Assembly: GCA_016200135.1 (NCBI GenBank)
Contig: JACQFI010000080.1
Span: 27,058-91,057 of the forward strand
Direction of reading: 5' to 3'
DNA from: Planctomycetota bacterium
GTDB lineage: Bacteria > Planctomycetota > SZUA-567 > H5-PLA8
DNA length: 64,000 nucleotides
Numbering within the stretch: the first letter of the stretch is position 1; the number at the start of each line of letters is the position of its first letter. The position numbers were made by a program, and so were the translations under genes. Below the pieces are notes generated by a model that was given only the letters and a program-made list of their open reading frames with translations, was not told where the DNA came from and made no database searches. Shown here one piece after another: positions 8,325-16,980 of this stretch.

Positions 8325-9437
8325 ATGAGCGAAAAACAGAGCACGACCGGCGGGGCTTCGCCGGCTCCCGCGCCGGGCAAACCCGCGGGCGTCTCCGGCG
8401 CCTCCAAGGCCGTACCCACGGGCGAGGGCCGCCGCGCCAAAGAGATCGAGGCCGTCGAGCGGCTCGCCGAGGCGCGCAAGGCGCTGCTGCGCGAGATTCA
8501 CAAAGTCATCGTCGGCCAGGACCAGGTCATCGACCTGCTGCTGACTGCGATGTTCTGCCGCGGGCACTGCCTGATGGTCGGCGTGCCGGGCCTAGCCAAG
8601 ACGCTGATGATCAGCACGCTCGCACGGGTGCTCAAGCTCTCGTTCAACCGCATCCAGTTTACGCCGGACTTGATGCCCACCGACATCACGGGCTCGGACA
8701 TCATCGAGACCGACGAGGTGGGTAAACGCCACTTCCGCTTCGTCCAGGGGCCGATCTTCGCCAACCTGGTTCTCGCCGACGAGATCAACCGCACGCCGCC
8801 GAAGACGCAGGCGGCGCTGCTCGAAGCGATGCAGGAGCGCCAGGTCACCGCCGGCGGCCGGCGCTATCCGCTCGAAGCGCCGTTCTTCGTGCTCGCGACG
8901 CAGAACCCGATTGAGCAGGAAGGCACGTACCCGCTCCCCGAGGCGCAGCTCGACCGCTTCATGTTCATGATCCACGTCGGCTACCCGAACCTGGACGAGG
9001 AGCGCGAGATCGTGCGCTCGACGACGTACGACTTCGACGTGAACCTGAGCGCGGTGCTCTCGGGCGAGTCCATCGTCACGCTGCAGCAGCTCGTGCGGAA
9101 AGTGCCTTCGAGCGACCACGTGATCGACTACGCGCTGCGACTGGTGCGCGCGACGCGGCCCAAGGAGCCCGACGCGCCGCCGTTCGTAAAGGACTGGCTG
9201 AGCTGGGGCGCGGGACCGCGCGCGGCGCAGTTCCTGGTGCTGGGCGCGAAGGCCCGCGCGATTCTGCAAGGACGCTACGCCGCCACGTGCGAGGACATCC
9301 GCGGCATCGCCGCGCCGGTGCTGCGCCACCGCCTTTTTACGAACTTCAACGCCGACAGCGAGGGCGTGAGCGGCGACGACGTGGTGAAGAAGCTGATCGA
9401 GACGGTGAAGGAGCCGGACGAGAAGGACTACCGGTAA
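8325..9437 (+). CDS. MoxR-family AAA+ ATPase
   Basis: 370 residues. Walker A is GVPGLAKT (about 86-93), Walker B VLADEINRTPPKTQAALLEAMQE, sensor 1 ATQNPIEQEGTYPLPEAQLDRF. This is the MoxR/RavA branch of AAA+ proteins, chaperone-like ATPases that usually work with von Willebrand-factor-A and DUF58 proteins. A low-complexity Ala/Gly/Pro N-terminus of about 40 residues precedes the ATPase core. No DUF58 or VWA gene follows; a repeat block and an unknown gene do. Confidence 0.93.
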   Translation: MSEKQSTTGGASPAPAPGKPAGVSGASKAVPTGEGRRAKEIEAVERLAEARKALLREIHKVIVGQDQVIDLLLTAMFCRGHCLMVGVPGLAKTLMISTLARVLKLSFNRIQFTPDLMPTDITGSDIIETDEVGKRHFRFVQGPIFANLVLADEINRTPPKTQAALLEAMQERQVTAGGRRYPLEAPFFVLATQNPIEQEGTYPLPEAQLDRFMFMIHVGYPNLDEEREIVRSTTYDFDVNLSAVLSGESIVTLQQLVRKVPSSDHVIDYALRLVRATRPKEPDAPPFVKDWLSWGAGPRAAQFLVLGAKARAILQGRYAATCEDIRGIAAPVLRHRLFTNFNADSEGVSGDDVVKKLIETVKEPDEKDYR

Positions 9438-9444
9438 GAAACTA

Positions 9445-9524
9445 TTCACCGCAGAGACGCGGAGTTCGCCGAGAACTTCCTATTAAGAATTTCCACTATT
9501 CTGTTCTCCGCGGCCTCCGCGGTG
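9445..9524. repeat. CACCGCAGAGACGC-type intergenic palindrome
   Basis: It starts TTCACCGCAGAGACGCGGAG and ends CTCCGCGGCCTCCGCGGTG, so its ends are roughly complementary. Relatives: 25578-25636, 37140-37171, 37800-37830, 49315-49350 and 63900-63990. Confidence 0.75.
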
Positions 9525-9606
9525 GATGCGTTTGGGTCGTTGCGTTCTCTTCCTGCGGCGCTATGTTGAGTGGACTTCGTAAAACTTTGGAGGCATCCGG
9601 CGCGCC

Positions 9607-10050
9607 ATGGCGTACAAGGCTTTCCCCGCACCCACGAGTTCCGGCAATACCGTCTTCGAGGGCGACGTGCTCAACGGGTACACCACGCCTGACGGCAAGA
9701 AGGTGAGCCTGCAGTTCTTCTCCAACGACCGTGGATACACCGCCGCCAACTACATCGTCCATGCCGAAGGCGCCAAGGCGCTGCGCAAGGAACTTCAGGA
9801 CCTGCTGGACGCGAACACGGCCAAGACCGGCGTCTTCTCCGCCGAGTCCACGCAGAAGAGCTTCCGCTTAGCGCGGGAACTCGACGGCGCGCCGCTGATC
9901 CTTTTCTGTAACGGCAACGACAAGTTGCGCGGGCGCAGTTTTCATCGTGGCGATGCCGAGACCATGAAGAAGATCGGCGCCGAGTTCGACCTGGTGCTGA
10001 AAACCCTCGACGACGTGATGGCCGGCAAGGGTCCAGGGTCCGAAGCTTAA
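9607..10050 (+). CDS. Conserved-looking protein of unknown function
   Basis: 147 residues, soluble, no signal peptide. I do not recognise the family. It begins MAYKAFPAPTSSGN and has mixed strand-helix composition with a central helix (EGAKALRKELQDLLDA) and a C-terminal helix (KIGAEFDLVLKTLDDV). Codon use and GC match the neighbours, which supports a real gene. It lies between MoxR and the large hydrolase-like protein on the same strand. Confidence 0.65.
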   Translation: MAYKAFPAPTSSGNTVFEGDVLNGYTTPDGKKVSLQFFSNDRGYTAANYIVHAEGAKALRKELQDLLDANTAKTGVFSAESTQKSFRLARELDGAPLILFCNGNDKLRGRSFHRGDAETMKKIGAEFDLVLKTLDDVMAGKGPGSEA

Positions 10051-10092
10051 AAAAGTGCGCCGCCTATTGCGGCCGATCGAAGCGAAAACATT

Positions 10093-13000
10093 ATGTCACT
10101 CGCCTCCGCCTGGCTCAGCCCGGCGCTCCCAGTCCTCTGTTTCGCCATCGCGGGTGTACTGACGTCTAGACTCCTCGCGGAGGAACCAAACGTGAACGCA
10201 CCAAAGATGGAACTCCCCGCGGCGCGCCCGCTGAACGTCATGCGCCTGGATGGCCGCGGCGTCGATCCCGTCTGGGCGCGCGCGGCTGCGTTGCCCGAGT
10301 TCAAGCGCGCGGGCGGCAAGAACGAACCTCCGGAGAGCGCCACGCGCGGTTCGGTGCTGCGCGCGGGCCGCTGGCTGTTGGTGCGCCTGGAGGCTGTCGA
10401 GTCCGAAGGCTACATCGCGCGCGAAGGCATTCACGGCGGCGATCCGTGGTTCGAGGACGAGCTCGGCATCGAAGTGAAAGGTCCGCGGACGCTGCACGTC
10501 TACGTGAATCCGTTGGGCACGGTCTGGTGCCAGCTCGACGAGAAGGCCAGCCTGGAGCCGTTTTACAATAAGGAAATCTTGGCGAGCGCGCGCATCGGCG
10601 AGCGCGGCTGGTCGGCCGAGTTCGCGGTGGACCTGACGGCGCTTGAACTTCCCCAGGCACTGCATGAGGTCGGTCTGCGCGCCGTGCGGCAACGACAGCA
10701 GCGCGGGACCACGTCTTATCGCGAGACCTGGACCACGGCGAAAGACGCGCCGCTGGCGCTCAAACTGGGCGACGGCTGGTCGGACGATCTCCTTGCCCGC
10801 GTCGAGGCCGCGCCGCCCGAACCGCTCGCGGGCCGGGCCACGCTGCCCGCGGGGCGCTGCGAGCAACTGCCCGCCGAGGGCGACGCGTGGCGGCGGATGC
10901 CGGCCGCACTTCTTCGCGACGGCACAGGGCTTTCTCCGGTTGATCCCGACTTTCAAGCCACGTCCCTGCGCGCGGCGGCCACCGGCGGGGAACTCGCGCT
11001 GCGCATCTTCTGCCACGAGGCCTTCCCCGACTCGATCGAGAACCCCGGGACGGCGCTCTGGAAGGAAGACAACGTCGAGCTATTCCTCGGTCCCGAAGGC
11101 TATCCATATCTCCACGTCTCGGCGGGGCCGCTGGGAAAAGTTGAGGCAGCCGCGGGCAAGACGGGCGGGCGCAACATCCGCGGGATTCCCGTGCCTGAAG
11201 GCATCAAAGTCGAGGCCAAGCGCGAGGACGGCGGGTGGTCGGCGAGAGTGCGCATTCCCTTCGCAACCGTGCAGAAGACGCTTGGCCTGCCCGCGGGCCT
11301 GCAGCCGGATGTCTTTCCTTGGAGGATTCAGGTCAGCCGCAACCGGCCGTCGCGCGCGGCGCTGGGACAGGCGCAGCAGTATTCCGTGCTTGCGGTGACG
11401 AACAGCGCGACCGCGCACTGCCCGCTGCGTTTCGCAGTGCTCCGTTTGCAGGTGCCGTTTGAGAATCCCGCGGACGAACCCGCGCTCCCGAGCGGCGGCC
11501 TCCCGAAACCGGTGCTCACCGCCGACGAGCGCAAGCAACTCAAGGCGAACGAGCTGGTCTCGAACTGGGCGGCCGCGCGGCGCGACCGGATGCACAAGGA
11601 ATGGCTCGCGGCGTTCGAGAAACTTGACGGCGCGGAGGCGTGGAAGGCGTTCGCGGCCAAGGCCCGGACCGAGCTGTTGGCGAACCTCTTTCCGGCCACC
11701 GGCGGCAAGCCGCCCGAGCGCACGCCGCTGAACGCGCGCACCATCTACGAGCGGGAAGGGGACGGGTTCCGCGTCGTGGGGCTGATCTTCGAGCCGCGCC
11801 CGGGCTTGCCCGAGCCCGCGACACTCTTCTTGCCCAAGGAGAAGGCCAAGGAAGGGGAGAAGCGCGCGGCGCTGGTCGTGATCCCCGCGCACCATACGCC
11901 GCGACACGGGCCGGACCTGTACGCGGTTGGCGCGAACCTCGCGCGGGCGGGCGGCGTCGCGATGCTGTTCGATACGCTCGGCTCAGGCGAGTGCTCCGTC
12001 GTCGCGCGCTGGGAACACAAGAGTTACCAGCGCAACGAGATCGGCGTGCAGATGACGCTCGCGGGCGACGATGCCGCGGGCTGGATTGCATGGGAGATCT
12101 CGCGCGCGGCCGACGTGCTGCTCGAACGCGGCGACATCGACCCCGCGCGCCTGGGCGTGCTCGGAGGCGTAGCCGGTGGCGGCGACCTCGCGAGTGTGGC
12201 CGCGGCCTTCGACGAACGCTTTACGCTTTGCGTACCGTTCAACTTTTCAGGCTGTGCGCCCTTCGGCGGCTATTACGATCCGCCGCGCGCGCTGCGCGGT
12301 TCGCAACCGGCGGGGCTCTCGCCCTGGATGGTGGACGCCCTCGTGGCTCCGCGACGGCTGATTCAGGCGCAGGAGTTCACCTGGTCCGACGCGTGCAAGG
12401 ACAGCTACGTGCGCTTCGAGAAGGTCTATGGGTGGCTCGGCAAACCGGCGGACCTGAGCTTTCTGCATGGTGGCGACCAGACGCACGCGACGCACTTTGC
12501 CGGACTGCACCGCATCCCGATGTACAAGATCCTGAACGGCTGGTGGAACCTCGCGCTGCCCGAGACGGAAAAGTCCGAGGCGCGGCCGGCGTTCAATTCG
12601 GGCGAGCTCGAATGCTTTACGAACGAGGAAGGCGGCAAGCGGCTCGACGCGCTGCGCGCCGCGGGGGTCCTCAAGGAGCCCTTCCAGTTTGCGCAAGCGG
12701 ACGCACGCGAACGCCTGGCCGCCGCGCGCGCCAAACGGATCGCGGCGAAGACGACCGTGCGCGAGGTCCTTGAGCGCATCTGCGGCCCGCTTGCGCCGGA
12801 AGACGCGGGAAAAGTAGCTGAGCGGCAACTTGGCCTGGTGTCCAATGCTTCCGTGCTTGGCTATTGGCTCCCGGCCGAGAAAGCGGAAGCGGGCGCCGCG
12901 AGTCCGGTTCCCGGCATCGCGGTCTGGCTGCTTGTGCCGGGGGGCCTTGCTCACCCGCGTCCGCTGGTAGTGGGCGTGGCGCAGGCGGGGAAGGCGCGCT

Positions 13001-13734
13001 TCCTCGCCGAACGCGGCTCCGAAATCGAACGACTGCTCAAGGCCGATACGGCGGTGGCGCTGGTGGACGTGCGCGGCTGCGGAGAGACTTCGGCGGGACC
13101 CTCGCGCTCACCGGAGTCGGAATCAGGCGACCTCGCCTCGCTGCTCTGGCTGCAAAAAGACAGCCTGCCCGCGCGGCAAATCAAGGACCTGCGCACGGCG
13201 CTGGCGTTCCTGGCGAAGCTGGAGCACGTCGATGCGTCGCGCGTGGCGCTCTGGGGCGAGGGCTTTACCGAACCCAACGGCTCCTGCGGCACTCCCATCC
13301 GCTTCGACGAGACCGGCTTCCGACAGAGCGGCCCGGTGCCCATGAACCTGGTCGAGCCGCTGGGCGGCTGGCTCGCGCTCGCGGGCGCGCTGTTTGAATT
13401 CGAGGACCCCGAGGGCAAGGCGCACCGGCCGAAAGCCGTGCTCGCGCGCGGCACGTTACACGCCTACTTGTCGGTGCTGGAACGCCGCTACCACTACTTG
13501 CCGATGGATGCCGCGATACCGGATCTGTTGAGCGAACTCGACGTGGCAGACGTTGCGGCCGAACTGAAGTCTCTCGGCGTTGGGGTTGCGGTCGAAGACC
13601 TGCGCGACGGTTCGAATCGCAGCGTGGACGGGAAGACGCTGGGGGAATCCTGGGGAGAAGCCGTGCCGGAAGATTACGCGCCCACGCCGAGCGCGCGCGG
13701 CTTCTCCGCGTTCCTCGATGCTCTTAAGAAATAG
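10093..13734 (+). CDS. Large secreted protein: two CBM9-like domains and two degenerate hydrolase domains
   Basis: 1213 residues with a signal peptide (cleavage near residue 30). Two carbohydrate-binding family 9-like domains are suggested near 45-230 and 255-455 (DELGIEVKG, DNVELFLGPEG, GGWSARVRIPF). An acetyl-xylan-esterase-like alpha/beta hydrolase spans roughly 555-830 and a second hydrolase-like region 950-1213. At the first nucleophile elbow the sequence is LGGVAGGGD: Ala694 stands where Ser is expected. The second elbow reads WGEGFTEPN (1054-1062), again without Ser. Family knowledge points to plant polysaccharide esterases; the visible changes suggest a binding or non-catalytic role. 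Confidence 0.75.
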   Translation: MSLASAWLSPALPVLCFAIAGVLTSRLLAEEPNVNAPKMELPAARPLNVMRLDGRGVDPVWARAAALPEFKRAGGKNEPPESATRGSVLRAGRWLLVRLEAVESEGYIAREGIHGGDPWFEDELGIEVKGPRTLHVYVNPLGTVWCQLDEKASLEPFYNKEILASARIGERGWSAEFAVDLTALELPQALHEVGLRAVRQRQQRGTTSYRETWTTAKDAPLALKLGDGWSDDLLARVEAAPPEPLAGRATLPAGRCEQLPAEGDAWRRMPAALLRDGTGLSPVDPDFQATSLRAAATGGELALRIFCHEAFPDSIENPGTALWKEDNVELFLGPEGYPYLHVSAGPLGKVEAAAGKTGGRNIRGIPVPEGIKVEAKREDGGWSARVRIPFATVQKTLGLPAGLQPDVFPWRIQVSRNRPSRAALGQAQQYSVLAVTNSATAHCPLRFAVLRLQVPFENPADEPALPSGGLPKPVLTADERKQLKANELVSNWAAARRDRMHKEWLAAFEKLDGAEAWKAFAAKARTELLANLFPATGGKPPERTPLNARTIYEREGDGFRVVGLIFEPRPGLPEPATLFLPKEKAKEGEKRAALVVIPAHHTPRHGPDLYAVGANLARAGGVAMLFDTLGSGECSVVARWEHKSYQRNEIGVQMTLAGDDAAGWIAWEISRAADVLLERGDIDPARLGVLGGVAGGGDLASVAAAFDERFTLCVPFNFSGCAPFGGYYDPPRALRGSQPAGLSPWMVDALVAPRRLIQAQEFTWSDACKDSYVRFEKVYGWLGKPADLSFLHGGDQTHATHFAGLHRIPMYKILNGWWNLALPETEKSEARPAFNSGELECFTNEEGGKRLDALRAAGVLKEPFQFAQADARERLAAARAKRIAAKTTVREVLERICGPLAPEDAGKVAERQLGLVSNASVLGYWLPAEKAEAGAASPVPGIAVWLLVPGGLAHPRPLVVGVAQAGKARFLAERGSEIERLLKADTAVALVDVRGCGETSAGPSRSPESESGDLASLLWLQKDSLPARQIKDLRTALAFLAKLEHVDASRVALWGEGFTEPNGSCGTPIRFDETGFRQSGPVPMNLVEPLGGWLALAGALFEFEDPEGKAHRPKAVLARGTLHAYLSVLERRYHYLPMDAAIPDLLSELDVADVAAELKSLGVGVAVEDLRDGSNRSVDGKTLGESWGEAVPEDYAPTPSARGFSAFLDALKK

Positions 13735-13783
13735 ACAGGGCACTCGAAGCTGCTGTGCTTGTGGGTCGCCCGGACGTGGGAGG

Positions 13784-13802
13784 CACAGGTCTTCGACCTG
13801 TG
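13784..13802. repeat. Intergenic hairpin CACAGGTC/GACCTGTG
   Basis: An 8-base perfect stem with a TTC loop, between the convergent large hydrolase-like gene and the split hydrolase. It may act as a transcription stop or belong to the REP-like set. Confidence 0.5.
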
Positions 13803-13870
13803 GCGCCCTTAACGGGTGACCTGCAAGCACCGGTGATCAAATTGAGCGGAGTAAATCCCGAGCGGCGGCG

Positions 13871-14146
13871 TCAGGGTAAGTTGAACATCCGGACCAGGTG
13901 CGCGTAGCACCAGTACGAGCCCATGTAGCCCAGGTGCCCGCCGATGTCCACGACCTCGAGGTTCTTCGGGTTCGCGGCCTTCTTCAGCTCTTCCAGGTCC
14001 TCGGACTTGTTCAGCGGGTCGTTGGCGCAGATGAGCGCGCGCGCGAAGGCGGGCTGCGACTTCATTACCTGCGTGAGGTCGCCCATGGCCCAGAGTTCAT
14101 CGACGGTCTTCACCGCGCCCTTCTGCTGCCAGTAGGGGAAGCTCAT
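13871..14146 (-). pseudogene. C-terminal fragment of the amber-split hydrolase
   Basis: 91 residues in the same frame as the upstream hydrolase, separated only by TAG (14150-14152) and one Lys codon. It contains ICANDPLN, a likely acid residue, and DIGGHLGYMG, a likely catalytic His. The upstream part has the Ser elbow. Neither piece would be a complete hydrolase alone. It could be made by readthrough, by re-initiation at the ATG at 14146, or be dead. Confidence 0.65.
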
Positions 14147-14149
14147 CTT

Positions 14150-15148
14150 CTACATGAACTTGGTGAAGCCCCAATCGACTTCGGCGTAGGCGCGGCGGTT
14201 CTCGCCCGGCTGGAGCTTCTCTTCTTCGGGCAGCAGCTTCAGGCGGAAGGCGGTATCGTTGCGGTCAACGATGTCGGTGAACTCCTCGCGCACGATAAAG
14301 CCGATGCCCGCGCGCATGAACTCGGGCTCGAACGGAATCTTTGCGCCCGGCGCGACGGGCTCGTGCGTCATGAACGTCTTGCCCATGTCGATCATCGTGA
14401 ACTTGTTGCGGTCGCGCGCGTACATGTCGTCGAGGAGCTCGGCGCTGGACTTGAGCTTGATCAGAGGCGAGAAGGCCACGGCTCCCGAGAGCTCGAAGTT
14501 GAGTTTCTTTTCAGCGGCCATCTTCGAGAGGATCAGCGCCTGCGTCCCGCCCATGCTGTAGCCCGTGATTCCGATCTTCGTGACGCGCTTTTTCACGTCC
14601 TCGATCTTGAGGAACTGCTCGACGATCTTCGCGATCTGCACGCACTCGTCGTTCATGTTTCCGGTCACGCCGGTGCGCGCGTTCTCCATAAAGGCCGGGC
14701 GAAACGTGGAATCGAAGGTCAGGACGTTGAAGCCGGCATCCTGCAGCCACCAGGGAAAGAGCCGCCCGAGCGGCGTATCCGACTTGCCGTCCACACCCAC
14801 AAGCACAACCACCAATGGCGCGGGCTTGTCCTGAAGGATGGCCTTAACTTTGATGTCCTTCTTGAAACCGGGGACTTCGAGCTTGAAGGTCTTCTGCTTC
14901 TCGATCTCCGGCGCGCCGATGCTGATCATCGCGACAATGGTGGAATACAGGCCGTCCTTGTAAGGATGCTTGTACTGCGGCAAGGGCTTTTCGCCGGGCG
15001 CGGCAGGCGGGTTCTGGGTTGCGGGCGTGGCCGGATTGGCCGGATCGGCCGTCTCCGCGAAGGCCATGCGCCCCAGCAGCATGCTGAAGATGCACGCAGC
15101 CCGCAACGCGCCACCGAATCCGCACTGCTCAAACGCCGACCGCCGCAT
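14150..15148 (-). CDS. Secreted alpha/beta hydrolase, N-terminal part (ends at in-frame TAG)
   Basis: The start at 15148 is chosen because GGAAAGGAG lies upstream and a signal peptide follows (AACIFSMLLGRMAFA). A frame to 15244 adds an unlikely leader. The hydrolase core shows APLVVVLVGVDGKSD, LTFDSTFRP and the nucleophile elbow GITGYSMGGTQAL. The reading frame ends ...GFTKFM then TAG, before the acid and His of the triad, which are found just downstream in the same frame. A member of this family would be expected to run on to about 13871. Confidence 0.75.
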   Translation of the reverse strand: MRRSAFEQCGFGGALRAACIFSMLLGRMAFAETADPANPATPATQNPPAAPGEKPLPQYKHPYKDGLYSTIVAMISIGAPEIEKQKTFKLEVPGFKKDIKVKAILQDKPAPLVVVLVGVDGKSDTPLGRLFPWWLQDAGFNVLTFDSTFRPAFMENARTGVTGNMNDECVQIAKIVEQFLKIEDVKKRVTKIGITGYSMGGTQALILSKMAAEKKLNFELSGAVAFSPLIKLKSSAELLDDMYARDRNKFTMIDMGKTFMTHEPVAPGAKIPFEPEFMRAGIGFIVREEFTDIVDRNDTAFRLKLLPEEEKLQPGENRRAYAEVDWGFTKFM

Positions 15149-15342
15149 CGAAGACTCCTTTCCAACGCCAACCCTCAAAACGAGACCGGCGCCGGACCTT
15201 TCCGGCGCTCGGAGGAATCGTGCAACATGCAGAAGCAGGCTCACCAGCGATAGACGGGCGCGAAGTTTACTCCTTCGTGCCGAATTGTCACGTTGGGAAA
15301 TACAGGTGTGCCGGGAAGGCTAACTTCCGACAGGCTGGAGGG

Positions 15343-15693
15343 TTAGTTATTTGGTTCGCCGGGCGGCTGTTCGGACAGGGGCGAGCGCCTAGCGTCGTGG
15401 CGCGTACGGAAGAATGCCTTGGCGTCCTCGCGGAGCATCTTGGCGCAAGCGGGGCAGAGGTCGAAGCAGAAGGACGAATAAATCTCGTCCTCGATGCGCT
15501 TGGTCTCGGCGGCCGGCAGGGCTTCCAAGACTTTAATCATCTCTTCGAGCTCCCCGCGCATGTCGCGGCGTAGGTCCTTCGAGGAGATCTCCATCGGGTC
15601 GTAGGCTTGGGTGATATCGAGGGATACTTTGTACCGCACGTCCTGTCCCAACAGGTCGCAGCCGCAGCGATCGCAATTGGCACCGAAGGCCAT
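15343..15693 (-). CDS. Small protein with two Cys pairs, probable zinc binder
   Basis: 116 residues from ATG 15693. CDRCGCDLLG at the N-terminus and CFDLCPACAKML in the second half give CxxC pairs that could form one zinc ribbon around a helix-rich middle (DLRRDMRGELEEMIKVLEAL). The Pro/Arg-rich tail looks disordered. No family recognised. A frame to 15735 adds 14 residues with no start support. Confidence 0.6.
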   Translation of the reverse strand: MAFGANCDRCGCDLLGQDVRYKVSLDITQAYDPMEISSKDLRRDMRGELEEMIKVLEALPAAETKRIEDEIYSSFCFDLCPACAKMLREDAKAFFRTRHDARRSPLSEQPPGEPNN

Positions 15694-15961
15694 GATGGAT
15701 TTTGTACTCCATACTAAGGCGGTGCGCGTAACCACTCACCCGACAAGGGATAAGCTTGCCACGCCGTGGCCTTAAGGCAACCCTGAAATCCGTATGCTAT
15801 CCGGACGTTCAGATCTGCCGAGTCTTCGACGTTGCTTGAAAAAGATGATCGCAAATCCTGAAACTCTATCCATAGCACCGCGTCAAAAGGGGGTCCAGCA
15901 TTCTATCCGCGCGGAAGCCATGGGGCTTCGCGCCGTGAATCTTTTGAACCGGAGATCGAAC

Positions 15962-16909
15962 ATGCGCAACGTATGTGTTTTGCTCGCCGCGATCGCAATT
16001 GCCCTTGCGCCGGCGCTGCAAACCAATGCCTGTATGCACGCGCCCAGGGATTACAAGGGCTCCGTTGGTTCCTCGGCGCAGGAAGCCATTGCGTTCTTTA
16101 AAGACGGCAAGGAAGAGTTGATCCTGAAGGTCAACTACAAGACGAGCGGGGAAGGGCCGAGCAGCTTTGCGTGGGTGGTCACCGTGCCCAACGAGCCCGA
16201 TGCGTACGCCGTGGCCGAAGGCCCGCTCTTCGAGGACGTCTTCACCTGGGCCAACGGCCTGCTCGAGATCCCTGCGAACTCGAGGGAGGTGGACGGCGCC
16301 GACCAGACCAATTCGCTGGGGGTGGAGTTGGGCAAGCAGGTGAAGGTGGGTCCGTACGACATCCAGCCGGTCCGCGGCAAGGGCAAGGATGCGGTCGTGG
16401 GCCTCAACGGCTGGTTCGAAAAGAACGGCTTCGCGGCGATCGGCGCACAAGAACTCGCCTACTTCGCCGAGCACAATTTCACGTTCCTGTGCGTGAAGGT
16501 GGTGCCCGGCAAAGACCAGAAGGCGCTCTCCGGCTCCGGGGATCTACCGCCGCTGCAGGTCTCGTTCAAGACCGAGAAGCTCTACTACCCGCTCAAGCTC
16601 TCTTCCAGCGCGGGTGAGCTGGAACTCAATCTCTACACGCTTACGGCGAAGGAGTTCGACTTCGAGGGTTCCGGCGACGCGCTCAAGAAGGTTGGCTGGG
16701 GCTCGCGCTACGCCGACCATCTGCAGCACAACGTTAAGGTGAACGCGGCGGATTTCCCCAAGACGCTCAAGCAGGCGTTCGTGAAGTCCGCGTTCAAGGA
16801 TGAGCCCGGCGGCGGATGGTTCCTGAATCAGATCCATGTTCACGGCGTGAACAAGAGCAAGGAACTCGCGAACTGGAAGGAAGACCTCTTCTTCAAGGTC
16901 AAGTCGTAG
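15962..16909 (+). CDS. DUF2330 domain protein, secreted
   Basis: 315 residues. ATG 15962 has GGAG upstream and begins a clear signal peptide (VCVLLAAIAIALAPALQTNA). The mature N-terminus ACMHAPRDYKG and the SSAQEAIAFFKDGKEELILKVNY/FAWVVTVPNEP pattern match DUF2330 proteins, which are secreted and of unknown function in several diderm phyla. The gap 15694-15961 upstream holds no gene. A strong hairpin follows the stop codon. Confidence 0.8.
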   Translation: MRNVCVLLAAIAIALAPALQTNACMHAPRDYKGSVGSSAQEAIAFFKDGKEELILKVNYKTSGEGPSSFAWVVTVPNEPDAYAVAEGPLFEDVFTWANGLLEIPANSREVDGADQTNSLGVELGKQVKVGPYDIQPVRGKGKDAVVGLNGWFEKNGFAAIGAQELAYFAEHNFTFLCVKVVPGKDQKALSGSGDLPPLQVSFKTEKLYYPLKLSSSAGELELNLYTLTAKEFDFEGSGDALKKVGWGSRYADHLQHNVKVNAADFPKTLKQAFVKSAFKDEPGGGWFLNQIHVHGVNKSKELANWKEDLFFKVKS

Positions 16910-16949
16910 CGAAGAGGAAGGTGATTCAAGCCGCTGTCGAATGGCCGGT

Positions 16950-16977
16950 GAGAGGCCCGCGCTTGCGCGGGCCTCTC
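16950..16977. terminator. Bidirectional terminator-like hairpin
   Basis: A 12-base perfect GC-rich stem (GAGAGGCCCGCG/CGCGGGCCTCTC) with a 4-base loop, between the convergent DUF2330 gene and bshA. There is no long T tract, so Rho-independent action is uncertain. Confidence 0.6.
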
Positions 16978-16980
16978 ACT

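Noticed and set aside
13600..13625. tRNA T-loop-like GGTTCGAATC
   Set aside because: It lies within the coding frame of the large hydrolase-like gene and no acceptor or anticodon arm surrounds it.
14150..14152. TAG reassigned to an amino acid
   Set aside because: TAG ends several other genes here (417-419, 25569-25571, and the thrS and DUF2330 genes) with no sensible continuation.
13898..15253. A 451-codon plus-strand frame over the split hydrolase
   Set aside because: The hydrolase has a signal peptide, Ser elbow and ribosome site; the antisense frame has no recognisable domain.
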